Source: Lepidodermella squamata
Lineage: Eukaryota > Gastrotricha
Direction of reading: 5' to 3'
NCBI GenBank assembly: GCA_047495785.1
Contig: JBLDXI010000042.1
Location: forward strand, 1,860,001 to 1,924,000
DNA: 64,000 nucleotides
Shown: positions 21,297-31,382 of the stretch, one piece after another
Numbering within the stretch: the stretch's first letter is position 1
Layout of the letters: each line of letters begins with the position of its first letter
Made by a program: the position numbers and the translations under genes
Notes under the pieces: model-generated
What the model was told of the DNA's origin: nothing
What the model saw: the letters and a program-made list of their open reading frames with translations, nothing else
Databases searched by the model: none

Positions 21297-23873
21297 ATGA
21301 GCAAATTTATCAAATTTATAAAAAACCTAACGTCTAATAACGAGCAACAAACGCCTGAACCGCCTTCGTTAGATAGCGGCAGCAAGGCGAGTGAAGACTC
21401 GGATGCGATGGAGAAAAACAAACAGCCTAATAACGCGGGTCAGGAGGCGAGAACAGCGGCGCCTGTGCCCGGCACTGCCAAACAATCGCCTGCTGCTGTA
21501 GATAAAAACCCGGCGAAAACGAAGGCGCTACTCAAAAAAACAATGGTAAGCACATTTTTTCACTATGAAAGTGTTGCTGACTGGGGAAGCTTATTCCCCC
21601 TCCCATGTGACCATCCCTAGAAAACATTTTGTTACCCGATAAAAATGAATCCCACCTTCAAAATATATCGGCAACAAATTCAAATTATTCGGATGGTTTA
21701 TCTTCAAATTTCCTGAATACGAGGTCAACCGTTAACCCGACTTTTCCTCAATCCGGTTTCATCACTTGACCTTGAAACTCTCCTTGAAACTCTAATCACC
21801 TATCATGATATCGGGTAGTTGGACTGGCGAACTGGTAAGGATAAGAAGAATCAACGCAAGGGTCTTCTCTTTAGTCTTTAGTCACCGCTGTAGATGGCAG
21901 TGTTGTGTTAGTCCCAACTATCCGCAGAGGTACCTCGCGCTCTGGCGTGAAGCATGAACAGACATTACGCGATGAATCCGCAATGCATTCATGTTTCTGT
22001 GAGAGCCCCTTTGTCTTTTAGCATCCTGGGTAATGTGTTTTACAAAAAATTCTTTGAGAGTGTCACGCGAAACAATGAACAGACATTACGCGTTCTGTCC
22101 GCAACGCATTCACGTCAGTTTCTGCGAGAGCCGCTTTTCCATTTAGCATCCAATCACTGCTTCATTTGAACATTTCTTTGAGAGCGTAAACCAGAGAGCG
22201 AAGTAGGACAAGCGAACTGGCAAAGATTAGGACAATCGACATGAGAGTCCCCTCTTCAGTCATTGATATAAATACCTGTACGGGCTAGCTAATATGTTGT
22301 GATGATCCCTATACTTAGCTTTCTGAATGAAAACAAGGTACCATTTGACCTCATTTTACCACAGCCTTGTACACTCAGGATCGATTTCAATTTCGAAATT
22401 CGCTGAATATTATTGGCGATTTTTTAATTTATTCCTAGTCATAAATATTCCTGTTCAATTTTTCATTTTTCAAAATACGTTTTTGCGAATTCCTGAGATC
22501 GTTCAAAATTATATTAGTGAAATCTGAGCCAAAGTACTCGACAATTATCGATTAAAGCACCATGCACATTCTTAAACGTAGAATTATACATTTATGTGGG
22601 GCTGTTTACGATCGAAAAGGAATAGCGCCTGGGATGGTGCCAATTTGTTCTCGTAAAACCTGCGCGGCAGTCTTGATAAAAGCACCCCTTGTTAGAAGAA
22701 TGGGTCTTGCGCCGGACCCAGTGGTTTTTTCGCTGTTAGCCAGATAAATTCTCCACCGATGCTAATTCCAGGGTGCCCTAATTATGCAATATTTATGGTT
22801 TATGTTTAGCGTATATTCGAATCTGCAGCTAAGGGTGATCTACCCGATATACGATCAGTGCTACAGGACAAAGAATGGCTCAAAATCTTAACGACTCGCA
22901 TCGATTGCGCGAATTTCAAACAAACAACGCCTCTTCATGTCGCAGCAGCAAACGGCAAAACAGATGTAGTAACAATCCTTATCGAAGACTACGGAATGGA
23001 TCCTTTTTCGCCAGATGGCAATGGTTTACTGCCTGATGAACTGCTAGAGAATTTCTACAAACAGCAAACTCAAGCTGCCGAGGAAAACTCAGAGCCGATT
23101 GAGGTGAAACGAATTTCAGCAGCTGAGCTGTTCTATAAGCGTCAAAAGGCAAGTCAATCGCTATCTTGTTATTACTTCTTGACTAATTCTTAATAATTTA
23201 GGATTTTTTTGAGGCTTGTTACGAAGGGAAGCTGGATGAGGTTAAGCGAATGTTAGTCGAGCCGAAATTCATCCTCTCCAGTTCGGATGACCTCAACCAA
23301 CTGCCACTAGAAACTTTCGCCAACATTCGAAGCTCTCATCTATTGTCAGCCCGTTACGACAGCAAAACGCACGGCCTAGGAACGATTTCTGATTTCTACC
23401 ATTGGGAAGAAGGCCAAAGCGCGTTGATGTTCACATGCTGCCGTAAAGGCGCTCCGAAAGTCGCTAAATTTCTGTTAGAAGCTGCCTTAGAACTCGAAAA
23501 GTCTCAAATTGTTCCGAATTTCACATTTGAAGATTTTGCGACTGGAATCGCAAAACCTGGCAATTGGTCTGTCCTTCACTCGTCGGCTTACTGGGGATTG
23601 GTAGATTGCCTGAAAAATCTGCTGAATTACGACATCTTCAACATTGAGATCAAGAGGAAATGGCTCGGGCTCGATAACTGGACCCCGCTAATGCTCGCGG
23701 CTGACCGGGGCAATGTTGCCGTAGTCGAGTTTCTAGTTCAAAAGGGCGCTTCGATGACCGCACGTCGCAGTGACAACAAAACAGCCCTGGAAATTGCGAA
23801 GGAACGCGAAAATGAGAAAACTGTTAATTTATTACTCAAACTTTACGCGGCACAGTTAGGATTTGATCTTTGA
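21297..23873 (+). CDS. Ankyrin-repeat protein with a GC-AG intron
   Basis: Exons 21297-21545, 22810-23148 and 23202-23873 give 1260 nt (419 residues). The N-terminal 80 residues are low-complexity, rich in Pro, Ala, Ser and Lys ('EQQTPEPPSLDSGSK'), then a linker. Ankyrin repeats appear as 'TTPLHVAAANGKTDVVTILI', 'QSALMFTCCRKGAPKVAKFL', 'WSVLHSSAYWGLVDCLKNLL', 'WTPLMLAADRGNVAVVEFLV' and 'KTALEIAKERENEKTVNLLL'. The second intron uses AAG|GCAAGT, a GC donor with otherwise ideal consensus; the GT alternative does not exist there. The first intron is 1264 bp and holds a reverse copy of the 110-bp satellite. Ankyrin proteins are scaffolds; no catalytic domain is visible, so no specific role is assigned. 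Confidence 0.85.
21955..22200 (-). repeat. Reverse-oriented copies of the 110-bp satellite in an intron
   Basis: GAACAGACATTACGCG and CCGCAACGCATTCACG with TTTCTGCGAGAGCC appear twice (about 21955-22010 and 22070-22145), the reverse complement of blocks at 18700-19790. Confidence 0.7.
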
Positions 23874-23996
23874 AAATAAATATAATTTGATCTGGATTTT
23901 TCATCATGACTTGCGGTGTCATCTTCGAGGCGAGACGGCCTTTTTGCCTTAAATTTTGAGTACGCCCTCTTTCGCGGCGACGAATGGCGACGAATG

Positions 23997-24266
23997 ATAT
24001 GCGGATTCTTTGACAGGTGGTTGTAATTTCCCGTAGAAACAAAAATGCTTTGTTCATTTTAGTCTTTACTATGTAGTCAGTATTCTGTTTTCGAAAAAAC
24101 AAGTTGTCCAACAAAGCGTTAATGTTTTTTCTTGTTTTTTTGAAAGAAGAATACTGACTAGTATCCTGTTTACAAGATAAGCTCATTTGCATAATTAATG
24201 GTACAAAAACATTTTTGTTTCTTCGGGAAATTTCTACGGGAACTACCAATCCCAGAATCCGCATAT
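23997..24266. mobile_element. MITE-like element with long terminal inverted repeats
   Basis: The left end starts ATATGCGGATTCT and the right end finishes AGAATCCGCATAT, and the similarity extends inward about 50 bp with mismatches (TTCCCGTAGAAAC against its complement). Internal inverted copies of AGTCAGTATTC and GAATACTGACT add more fold-back. No coding capacity in 270 bp. It sits just after the ankyrin stop codon. Superfamily not assignable without target-site comparison. Confidence 0.7.
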
Positions 24267-24297
24267 AAAAAATGTGTCTATGATGTTTCGTAGCAAT

Positions 24298-24422
24298 ATC
24301 TTATCGTTTATTGATCGTTTATTGATTGGATTAGAATTTCGCACACTGTAAGCAAAACGATGACGCCCTTATAGTGTGCGAAATTCTAATCCAATCAATA
24401 AACGATCAATAAACGATAAGAT
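24298..24422. repeat. Perfect 50-bp inverted repeat (foldback)
   Basis: Arms 24298-24347 and 24373-24422 are exact reverse complements, with a 25-bp spacer. The arms contain ATCAATAAACGATC repeats. It is followed directly by three ACGCCATTT units. Confidence 0.85.
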
Positions 24423-24441
24423 TACGCCATTTACGCCATTT

Positions 24442-24495
24442 ACGCCATTTGTTTCTATTTCCGGCACACTGTTCTGGCGCGGGAGGCGCGATATA
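24442..24495 (+). repeat. 54-bp repeat copy A, end of a TIR-type element at a LINE junction
   Basis: The block ACGCCATTTGTTTC ... GGCACACTGTTCTGGCGC ... GATATA recurs nearly unchanged at 25446-25499. Here it abuts the 3' half of a LINE ORF exactly at its conserved position before 'NYRPISLT'. Confidence 0.7.
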
Positions 24496-25438
24496 TAAAA
24501 GAGGGGGAGATCGCACTGCCCCCCCTAACTATAGACCAATCAGTCTTACGTGTATTTTATGCAAAATTCAAGAGAAAATTATTAAAAAATCAATTTTGTT
24601 TTAATCAAAGAGAAACAACTTGATACCTGAGAATTAATACGGTTTTTTACCTAAACGCTCTTGTCAGCTTCAACTTCTAAATACTTGGATTAATGCGGTC
24701 GATTTGGGCAAGAGTGTTGATATTTTGTACCTAGATCTTTCAAAAGCTTTTGATACTGTACCTATTAAACTACTTTTAGATAAACTTGAGGAAATCAATA
24801 TTTGTGGAAAACTATCCTCTTGGCTTCGATCTTATCTCTGTGATCGTTACTTTCGCGTTAGGATTCGCTCAAATTTTTCTACGTGGTGTCCCCTAACATC
24901 TGGTGTCCCACAGGGATCAGTGCTGGGGCCTTTGTTATTTTTAATTTTTCTAATCTTTGTTGATGAGTGCCTTACTGATTCTCTGGCCAAGTACTTCGCC
25001 GACGACACGACATTATTTAAAATTATTGAATCTCAAGATGACTGTGAGAAACTGCAGGAAGATCTAAATAACATTTTTAGGTGGTTTGAACAGCATGGTC
25101 TCTCTATTAACTCGTCAAAGTGTTGCGTTTTACGTTGAAACTGTAAATTCAATTTTAATTATCGTATCGGTTCGCAAGAAATTGACATTGTTGATTTTAC
25201 TCGTGATTTAGGCATTATTGTTGACAAAAAATTAGACTTCAGAGTTCACTGCGATAACCTTAAAACAAAATGTCTTAGACTATGTGGATTGATTTGTAGA
25301 GCCTTTACTAATACTTCCTTCAGACTAGAAGCCTACCGAGTGTATGTCCTTCCTATAATCGATTACTGTTCATCCGTATATTCACCATACTTGCTAACTG
25401 TCATAGAATCACTAGAAAATAGAATCACTGCGCATTAA
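24496..25438 (+). pseudogene. LINE (Jockey/CR1-type) reverse transcriptase, 3' half, decayed
   Basis: The plus-strand frame reads 'APPNYRPISLTCI' at about 24518, then, after several stops, 'LYLDLSKAFDTVP' near 24728, 'TSGVPQGSVLGPLLF' near 24897 and 'YFADDTTLF', the RT catalytic box (FADD) near 24993. A single in-frame TGA at 25136 is followed by more matching sequence ('RDLGIIVDKKLDF', 'VYVLPIIDYCSSVYSP') up to 25438. This is the C-terminal half of an RT, cut off on the left at the 54-bp repeat. Dead by stops and truncation. Confidence 0.85.
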
Positions 25439-25445
25439 ATGCATT

Positions 25446-25499
25446 ACGCCATTTGTTTCTATTTCCGGCACAGTGTTCTGGCGCGGAAGGAGCGATATA
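25446..25499 (+). repeat. 54-bp repeat copy B at the second LINE junction
   Basis: Same block as 24442-24495 with few mismatches, in the same orientation. It abuts the 5' half of a LINE in the opposite strand. Confidence 0.7.
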
Positions 25500-26200
25500 G
25501 GAGTGACATTTGCGCATTTCCAAACAATGGGTAGTTCACCCAATTCGAGGGAATAATTGAAAATTAATGTCAACGGATAGGCCAAAGCAGGAGCTAAATT
25601 TTTTAGTTAAAATTGAGGAAGTAAATCTGTCCCCCCACCAAACTTTGGTTTCAAGGCAGAAAGTAAACTGCAGACTTTTTCTACCGAAAACTCTATGCTC
25701 TGAAGGCAATCATCTACCTGACGATAAACCCGTGAGTACGAGACATTTTGTTCTCTGAAATTAGCCGAGAAAGATGATCTAAAAAGGTCAGCTATGTCAC
25801 GGTCTTCATTTAGTTGTCACTTGCCATCAACCATATATCTAGGCAAGTCATCCTTTTCACGAAGCTTGTTGTTAGCGTATTCAAAAATCATTTTGCTGTC
25901 CCTAGATCTCAATAAATGAGATTCGTAATTTGCCTTTTTAGAGCGGAAACTTTCTCGACAAAGCTGCTCGGCCACACGATATTTCTGTTTGTTATGCTCA
26001 TTTTCGGAAACTTTCCACTCCTTGTAAAACCGATTTTTTCTATTATTTAGATGTCTAATCTCCCTATTAACGTAAGGCATACACTTTTTGCCGACAGACA
26101 TTTCGTTATCCACCTGGCGTAAAGGTGCAAATCTTCTAACATCGTTCAGCATGATGAAGAGAAATCTAGTGTACATCTCATCAACTGAACCCGACATTCC
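25497..26200 (-). pseudogene. LINE fragment, endonuclease-RT linker and RT start, 5' half
   Basis: On the minus strand, 26197-25817 reads 'MPYVNREIRHLNNRKNRFYK' and 'ESFRSKKANYESHL', the typical linker between endonuclease and RT. Downstream (25816-25500) come 'IEKVCSLLSALKP'-like and 'LELGELPIVWKCANVTPI' matches, which normally precede NYRPISLT. The frame is truncated at the 54-bp repeat. Together with 24496-25438 it represents a LINE split at one site. Confidence 0.7.
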
Positions 26201-26267
26201 AAGTAAAAAGTCCCAATTGAATGTTTTCAGATATGCTGTAAATCACTCGAAGTCGCATTTCCGAATA

Positions 26268-27865
26268 TTAAAAACAGAATTGACATGATTTGAAGTAATC
26301 GGATCGGTTTGTGAGAGTGATTCTTGACTCTGGCGCAAGTTTCGCACGAGCGAACGAAGGTCCGTACGAAGTCGCGTTGTCGCGGCCACCAGTAATCTCT
26401 TGAGACCAACTAGAGCGTTTTCGCAATTCCAGGGTGCCCGGCGACCTTTTCGTCGTGTCGCGACTTGACGACTTCGAGACGCATGGACGCACGTAAATTT
26501 GATTCTCGTACATCAGGATCCCATTTGATAAGCTCAATCGAGTCACGTCGAGATTGATCGAGGCGCGTTTTCCGGCGAGGAAATTGCGAGCAGCAATGAC
26601 AAACTCATCCTTCTCCTGGGCATTGCGAATGCGGTCATGCCACGGGTTTTCCGAGTAAACAACCAAGCGAAGAGCCATGGATTTTCAAATTTTTTGATTG
26701 TAAAACAATGTTCAGCCGCTGTGAGGCTTCGAGAGTAGAACGCACAAGGATGAAGATGACCATCTGCCGCCACTAGAGAGAGAATGCAACCAACTGCGTA
26801 ATCGGACGCATCGGTTTCGACATTGAATGGCTTCCTTGGATCAGGGTGAATCAATACGGGCGCTTGCGTGAATCGCTTCTTCAATTCCATGAAGGCTTCT
26901 TCAGCTTGACGGCTCCAGACAAAGACCGAGTTTCTGCGCATCAATCGAGTCAGCGGTTTCGCTATCGAGGCAAAATCTCTAATAAATCGACGTCTTCCAT
27001 TCATCGCCTTCGCGGATTCTTAACAGGTTGTAGGCGTTCTTCAAATCTAGTCGAGTGAAAACGCCTTGCCAATGCGATCGAGTAATTGCGGTATCAACGG
27101 CAGCGGATATCGTATTTTCTTACTTACTCGATTTAGACCGCGATAATCAACAACTGGACGTAAACTGCCATCTTTTTTCGTCACATGATTGGGGGTGATG
27201 CTGATGACTTAGACGGGCGGATAAAATCCTTTGCCAAATTTTCTTGTGGATAGTTTCGAAGCACTTGCAGATCGGTTTCGGAGAGGCAGTAGATAGGGCC
27301 GAACGGAGGAGTTTTAACGGGTTCAATGTCGATACAGAAATCGTAAGAATGACGGGGCGGAAGCTTGTCGGCTTCTTTTTCATCGAAAACGTCGCTGAAT
27401 TCGTGGTATTTCTCGGGCAAATGCTGGGCAGTGGGAGCATTTCCAGTGTTTTTCGGAAGGTCTTCGTGAATGCTGCCCAAGAGTAACCGACCAGCAGTCG
27501 TATTTTCTTGACCATCACATTGGCAGTGTTGTTTGCATAATTCGACGTGTAATGAATAGTGTTCTTGTCCCAGTTGATGTACGGAAAAGTTTCAGCCAAG
27601 GCATGCCGAGAATCACGTTGTAATGCGGGCTCTCGATAACATCAAATTTGACCAGCTCTTTGTGGCCGGCAACTTCGAATAGCAGCGAAACAGTTTCCAG
27701 TTCAGCGATGTCAGTGCCAAGCGGCCGACCGTCAATGCGTTCGACGACGCTTTCGGGAAAATTTAATAATACAAACTGGATCAATACAGAAACAAAGATC
27801 TTTATATATGTCCATGGAATAATCTGGAACATAGAAGGTTCCAGAACAGGAAGGTTCCAGAGCAT
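26268..27865 (-). pseudogene. Ty3/gypsy retrotransposon pol remnant with deleted RT core
   Basis: Read on the minus strand: an aspartic-protease region around 27865-27515 ('VAGHKELVKFDVIESPHYNV', 'ILGMPWLK'), an RT start at 27480-27050 ('FSDVFDEKEADKLPPRHSYD', '[20 protein letters not shown]'), then '[11 protein letters not shown]' and an abrupt jump at about 27004 to '[20 protein letters not shown]', which belongs beyond the YxDD box. RNase H follows ('PFNVETDASDYAVGCILS'), and an integrase zinc-binding start near 26400 ('YWWPRQRDFVRTFVRSCETC'). Several frameshifts separate the pieces. So the catalytic palm and most of the integrase are missing. No LTRs were located. Confidence 0.85.
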
Positions 27866-27913
27866 GGAAGGTTCCAGAACTTGGAAGGTTTCAGAACAAA
27901 GAATGTTCTAGAT
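27833..27913 (+). promoter_or_regulatory. Tandem array of perfect three-unit heat shock elements
   Basis: Five consecutive 15-bp blocks follow nGAAn-nTTCn-nGAAn: AGAAGGTTCCAGAAC, then near-copies GGAAGGTTCCAGAGC, GGAAGGTTCCAGAAC, GGAAGGTTTCAGAAC and AGAATGTTCTAGATC, spaced by 1-2 bp (period 16-17 bp). This matches the metazoan HSF consensus. It lies just upstream of the minus-strand gypsy pol remnant (27865) and could be part of its leader or of an independent enhancer. Confidence 0.6.
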
Positions 27914-28645
27914 CCTGACAAGATCAATCCTATAATGAATAATATGTATGAGCCAGCGTTGAGGTGATCGAAATCGGCGTGAAATATCCAACCTTAGCCT
28001 TATATCCGGACTAAAAGCTTGGCGGAATGGCGGGGCAATAGCCGTTTTCCAACCATTGATGAAGATGCCATCTAATAGCAAAGTTGAAAAGCACCTTGAG
28101 ATGCTGAGTGGTAAGAAATCGAGGGCTTCGTCATTTTGACGATGCAGTCGAGTATTCTAATACTCAGACTCATGCTTTTTATTCATGTAAGCTGCATTTC
28201 GACAACTTGCATTTCGAAGCATTTGGCATTAGCATTAGACATCACCACGAGTTTGGCTTCCTTTGTTGATTAACGCAGTGTGCGATTATCAGAGGGATAT
28301 TGTGGGAACATTCCCTTGGAGTATGTTTTAGTGTAAAATCTTCAAAATTTCCGGAAAATCCATGAGATCGCACCAACGGGGCAACTTCGCCCATCACCAG
28401 TCACCAGTAAAAAACAAATCAGGCGGTTGCTAACCTCAAATTTATTATTGCTAACCCTAAAAATATGTTCCGCATTAACTTAGTGTAAGTTGTCGATAAA
28501 TAAATCACATTTCTCGATAAGCGGGAAATCGATCCGAGTGCATTCGTAACTACGACACAGAGCTATGAGCAGCAATGATATTGAAGTTACGGATGGATGA
28601 AAAATGTTCAATATCGAAAACAGGTTGACCTCTCGATATTGCAAT
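27914..28645. other. Intergenic region
   Basis: About 730 bp without a convincing gene or repeat; only weak direct repeats around 28190-28240 (GCATTTCGACAAC / GCATTTCGAAGC). Confidence 0.35.
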
Positions 28646-29400
28646 CTAAGCTTTAAAGCATTTGTCAACCGTGAAACCTGCAATTGTTGCGGAAGACAAT
28701 GATTGGCCATAGGTTATTGCGGTGGCTCTGCTTAAGCGTCCACAGCACGTAGCGAAAGAATCATACTGGGTACCGCCAGTCGGTAGTGTGTCACCCTGTC
28801 GTGATAAAAGAGAGTAAGAAACCTTAAGAGGAATACCAAAAAAATCTAACCGATACTGCTGTGAGTACGGCTGAATTAGTTTCACAAGACGAAGGGAAGC
28901 GCAAGCAGTAAGGGTTGGAGCCACTACCGCAGACTTTGTAAGGGGCTGTATCTGCTGTTGTGGGACTGAGGCAGGCCTGAACTTGCGCGGAATTGACAGC
29001 GAAAACGTCCCAGATCTGAGCACCTATCCCCGTACAGCAGGAATCGAAGCTGCTGTAGGTCTGCGCAAGGGTGCTGCCACCCAAAGCGCACGTTTTACTG
29101 TACGTACAATACCTGATGCCGTTAGCTTCTGTCAAAGCAACGCCAGTTCCGCCAACAGTAGCCACGCGGCAAGACATGAAACTCTGTCGTAATGAGAAGG
29201 TCTTTATAAATAGGAAATATTAAAAGATAGCTCACATCCGTGCAGGTCTGGCCACTCGTATCGCATTGGTTGATGGTTCGGCACGATTGGCCCGATTGGC
29301 AAACACCAGTCGCACAGTTTGTCGAAGCAGTCGTAGAGGCGGGGCAGGCGAACGACGCGTCAACGAGGAAAGACGCAATCAAAATAGCGTAATAGCGCAT
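28646..29400 (-). CDS. Secreted Ser/Thr-rich cysteine-rich protein, minus copy of a head-to-head pair
   Basis: Exons 29400-29236, 29183-28857 and 28795-28646 (165, 327 and 150 nt) join in phase 0 to 213 residues. Signal peptide MRYYAILIASFLVDASFA is followed by 'CPASTTASTNCATGVC'. Then come 'TVGGTGVALTEANGIRYC', 'YSSFDSCCTGIG', 'YCLRFPSSCETNSAVLT' and a last exon 'LPTGGTQYDSFATCC' ending 'FTVDKCFKA'. The [ST]F-[DAL]-x-CC unit occurs twice, suggesting internal duplication. The gene at 29661-30419 has the same exon layout and Cys positions. No known family recognised; the Cys pairs and signal peptide imply an extracellular disulphide-bonded protein. Confidence 0.8.
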
Positions 29401-29660
29401 ACTGTATTGCTGATAAGGCTGAAAATGGTAAAAGGTTAGTTGTTGACTCGTCCTCCAATTGTTTACCAGTTTTATAACCTCGAGCCGTCTTGTCTGTTAC
29501 ATGAAAAAAGCGATAAATGGGTCTTCCGTGACTGCGCATGGACGTCCGCAAGTATTTTGTGAAGTGACAGTCCACTGAAGCGGTATAAATAGAACCCAAG
29601 TTTATCTCGAAATGTTCACTTTTCACTTCAATTTGAATCCTGTTAAGCTTTCAATAAAAA
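29401..29660. promoter_or_regulatory. Shared bidirectional promoter of two secreted Cys-rich paralogues
   Basis: Only 260 bp separate the two divergent start codons. A minus-strand TATAAA (complement at 29471-29476) sits 70-76 bp before the left ATG, and a plus-strand TATAAAT at 29584-29590 sits about 71-77 bp before the right ATG. Symmetric placement supports co-regulation. Confidence 0.6.
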
Positions 29661-30419
29661 ATGATCGCCACCATTTTTGCAGTTTTAGCGTGCATCGCTA
29701 GCTCTGTCATCGCCTGCCCAGCGTCATCGACTGTCGCTGGAACAAATTGTGCAACGGGTGTTTGTCCTGCAAACACAGCATGCTATGCGGCCAACACTTG
29801 TGCCCTGGGGACACAGTCTTGTCAGACACCGACCGTAAGTAATACATGTAATATATGTAAAATCCGTTCAAGGCTACTTCTACTAGACATCATATGTCGC
29901 CTGCAGTGTTCTCACGATAGGAGCTTCTCCTGTCGCACAAACCCTCAAGTACTGCACTAGAACAGGAGCCTGTGCCTTTGGCGGTGTTGCGGCCACCCCG
30001 GCAGTTTCGACAACTACGTTCGACCTTTGTTGCTCAGGCATCAGCGCCGGAATAAACGATGCCATATCGGTCAACTCAACTCGTGTTTCGTATTGTGGCA
30101 TCATCAGTTCCATTTCCGATTCGAATCCTTACAAAGTCTGCGCCGGTGGGTATTGTTTGCGATTCCCATCCAGCTGCGAGACGAACAGCGTTGCGTTGTC
30201 AGGCACACCCGTACGTTTTCAACAGCTATCAGGTCACTCTCAATATCATTAGTATTTCTTTCACAGGCAGAAACACTTCCTAATGGAGGAACTGTATTCA
30301 GTACCTATGCTAAGTGCTGCGCCAACCTTGCCCAAGGATCTGCAGGTGTCACGTATGGCAATTCGCCTGCTGGGGCAACAACAGGAGCATTCACGGTCGA
30401 GAAATGCACGAAAGGATAA
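29661..30419 (+). CDS. Secreted Ser/Thr-rich cysteine-rich protein, plus copy of a head-to-head pair
   Basis: Exons 29661-29834, 29887-30210 and 30267-30419 (174, 324, 153 nt) join in phase 0 to 216 residues. Signal peptide MIATIFAVLACIASSVIA, then 'CPASSTVAGTNCATGVCPAN', 'CALGTQSCQTPT', 'VSTTTFDLCCSGISAGIN', 'YCLRFPSSCETNSVALS' and the last exon 'LPNGGTVFSTYAKCC' ending 'FTVEKCTKG'. Structure and splice sites mirror those of 28646-29400. The two probably arose by inverted duplication around the intergenic promoter. Confidence 0.82.
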
Positions 30420-31382
30420 AGAGGACACATCGTGGCATCGTTGCGTAATGCCAATATTTAATTAATATGAGGATATTGGCATTACTATTGTTAATCCATC
30501 TCTTTAAGACAAACTTGTATCATTTTTAGGAATGGCTTTACGGGAAATAATAAATAAGGGCTAGTTACGATCAGTTTCTTCATCCAAAATATTTACTATG
30601 TTGACGAAGTTACAGATCTTGGCATAGTCATCAAAGAACTCACACAAAAGAATCGATGAACTTCTTTTTCTTCACACGAGTCAGATGCATTAAACTGCGC
30701 GGCTTGTACATGTCGACCAGCAGGTCGATTTGCATCTGAATCTTTACATCCTCATCCTACCGCAGTCGCTTCATGAGCACACTAAATCCAGTTTTGGCAG
30801 CTTTGCGCTGAGCATGACAAGTTTAGGCGGGTTACGTCACTACCCCTTGAATTCCCCTGCTAGCCATCTTGGAGGGGAACGTGCTTCGCCCGTCCCCGAT
30901 TTTAACTATTCTCTCGAGAATAGCCCCAAGCTATTGAATGATATACGATACATATTTGAAACTTGTTTACATGTCGAGACGGCTGCGCTCAAAATTTGAC
31001 CCTGGCAAAGGGTGTGCTTCCAAATAAGTGCGACCTACGAACATGGGACATTCGCCGTTTGATAGAGCGCCTCGAGTTACCCATTATCCATGAAAATTCG
31101 CCACTGAACATGCTGCTAAATAAGACCCAGAAACGGGAAAGCGAAATTTCGAAATATAGATCGTTTGCTTTTAATCTCAGATTATACCGCGCGGTTTACT
31201 AGCAAAAAACGGTAGCTGATATCGACTAGCGGTTTTCACCCATCCCGGAGTCGAAAATTCATCGCTGTAAATCGCTGTAAATTTCTGCCAATGTATTTTG
31301 CTGTATTTCACTGGAAATGTTATGTTGAGTTACACCCGTTTACAAACGCAATTTTATTGATGCCTTCCACTCATTTACATCG
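30420..31382. other. Spacer with no confident gene
   Basis: Open frames here are short and lack family signals. The last 130 bp contain CGCTGTAAATCGCTGTAAA units related to the foldback element that follows. Confidence 0.35.

Noticed and set aside
24704-25138. Independent reverse-transcriptase gene
   Set aside because: It continues in frame beyond a TGA, is truncated upstream at a repeat, and has stops before the conserved start; it is a dead LINE part.
24496-26200. LINE twin-priming (5' inversion)
   Set aside because: The inverted 5' part should lie upstream of the 3' part; here it lies downstream and both touch the same 54-bp repeat.
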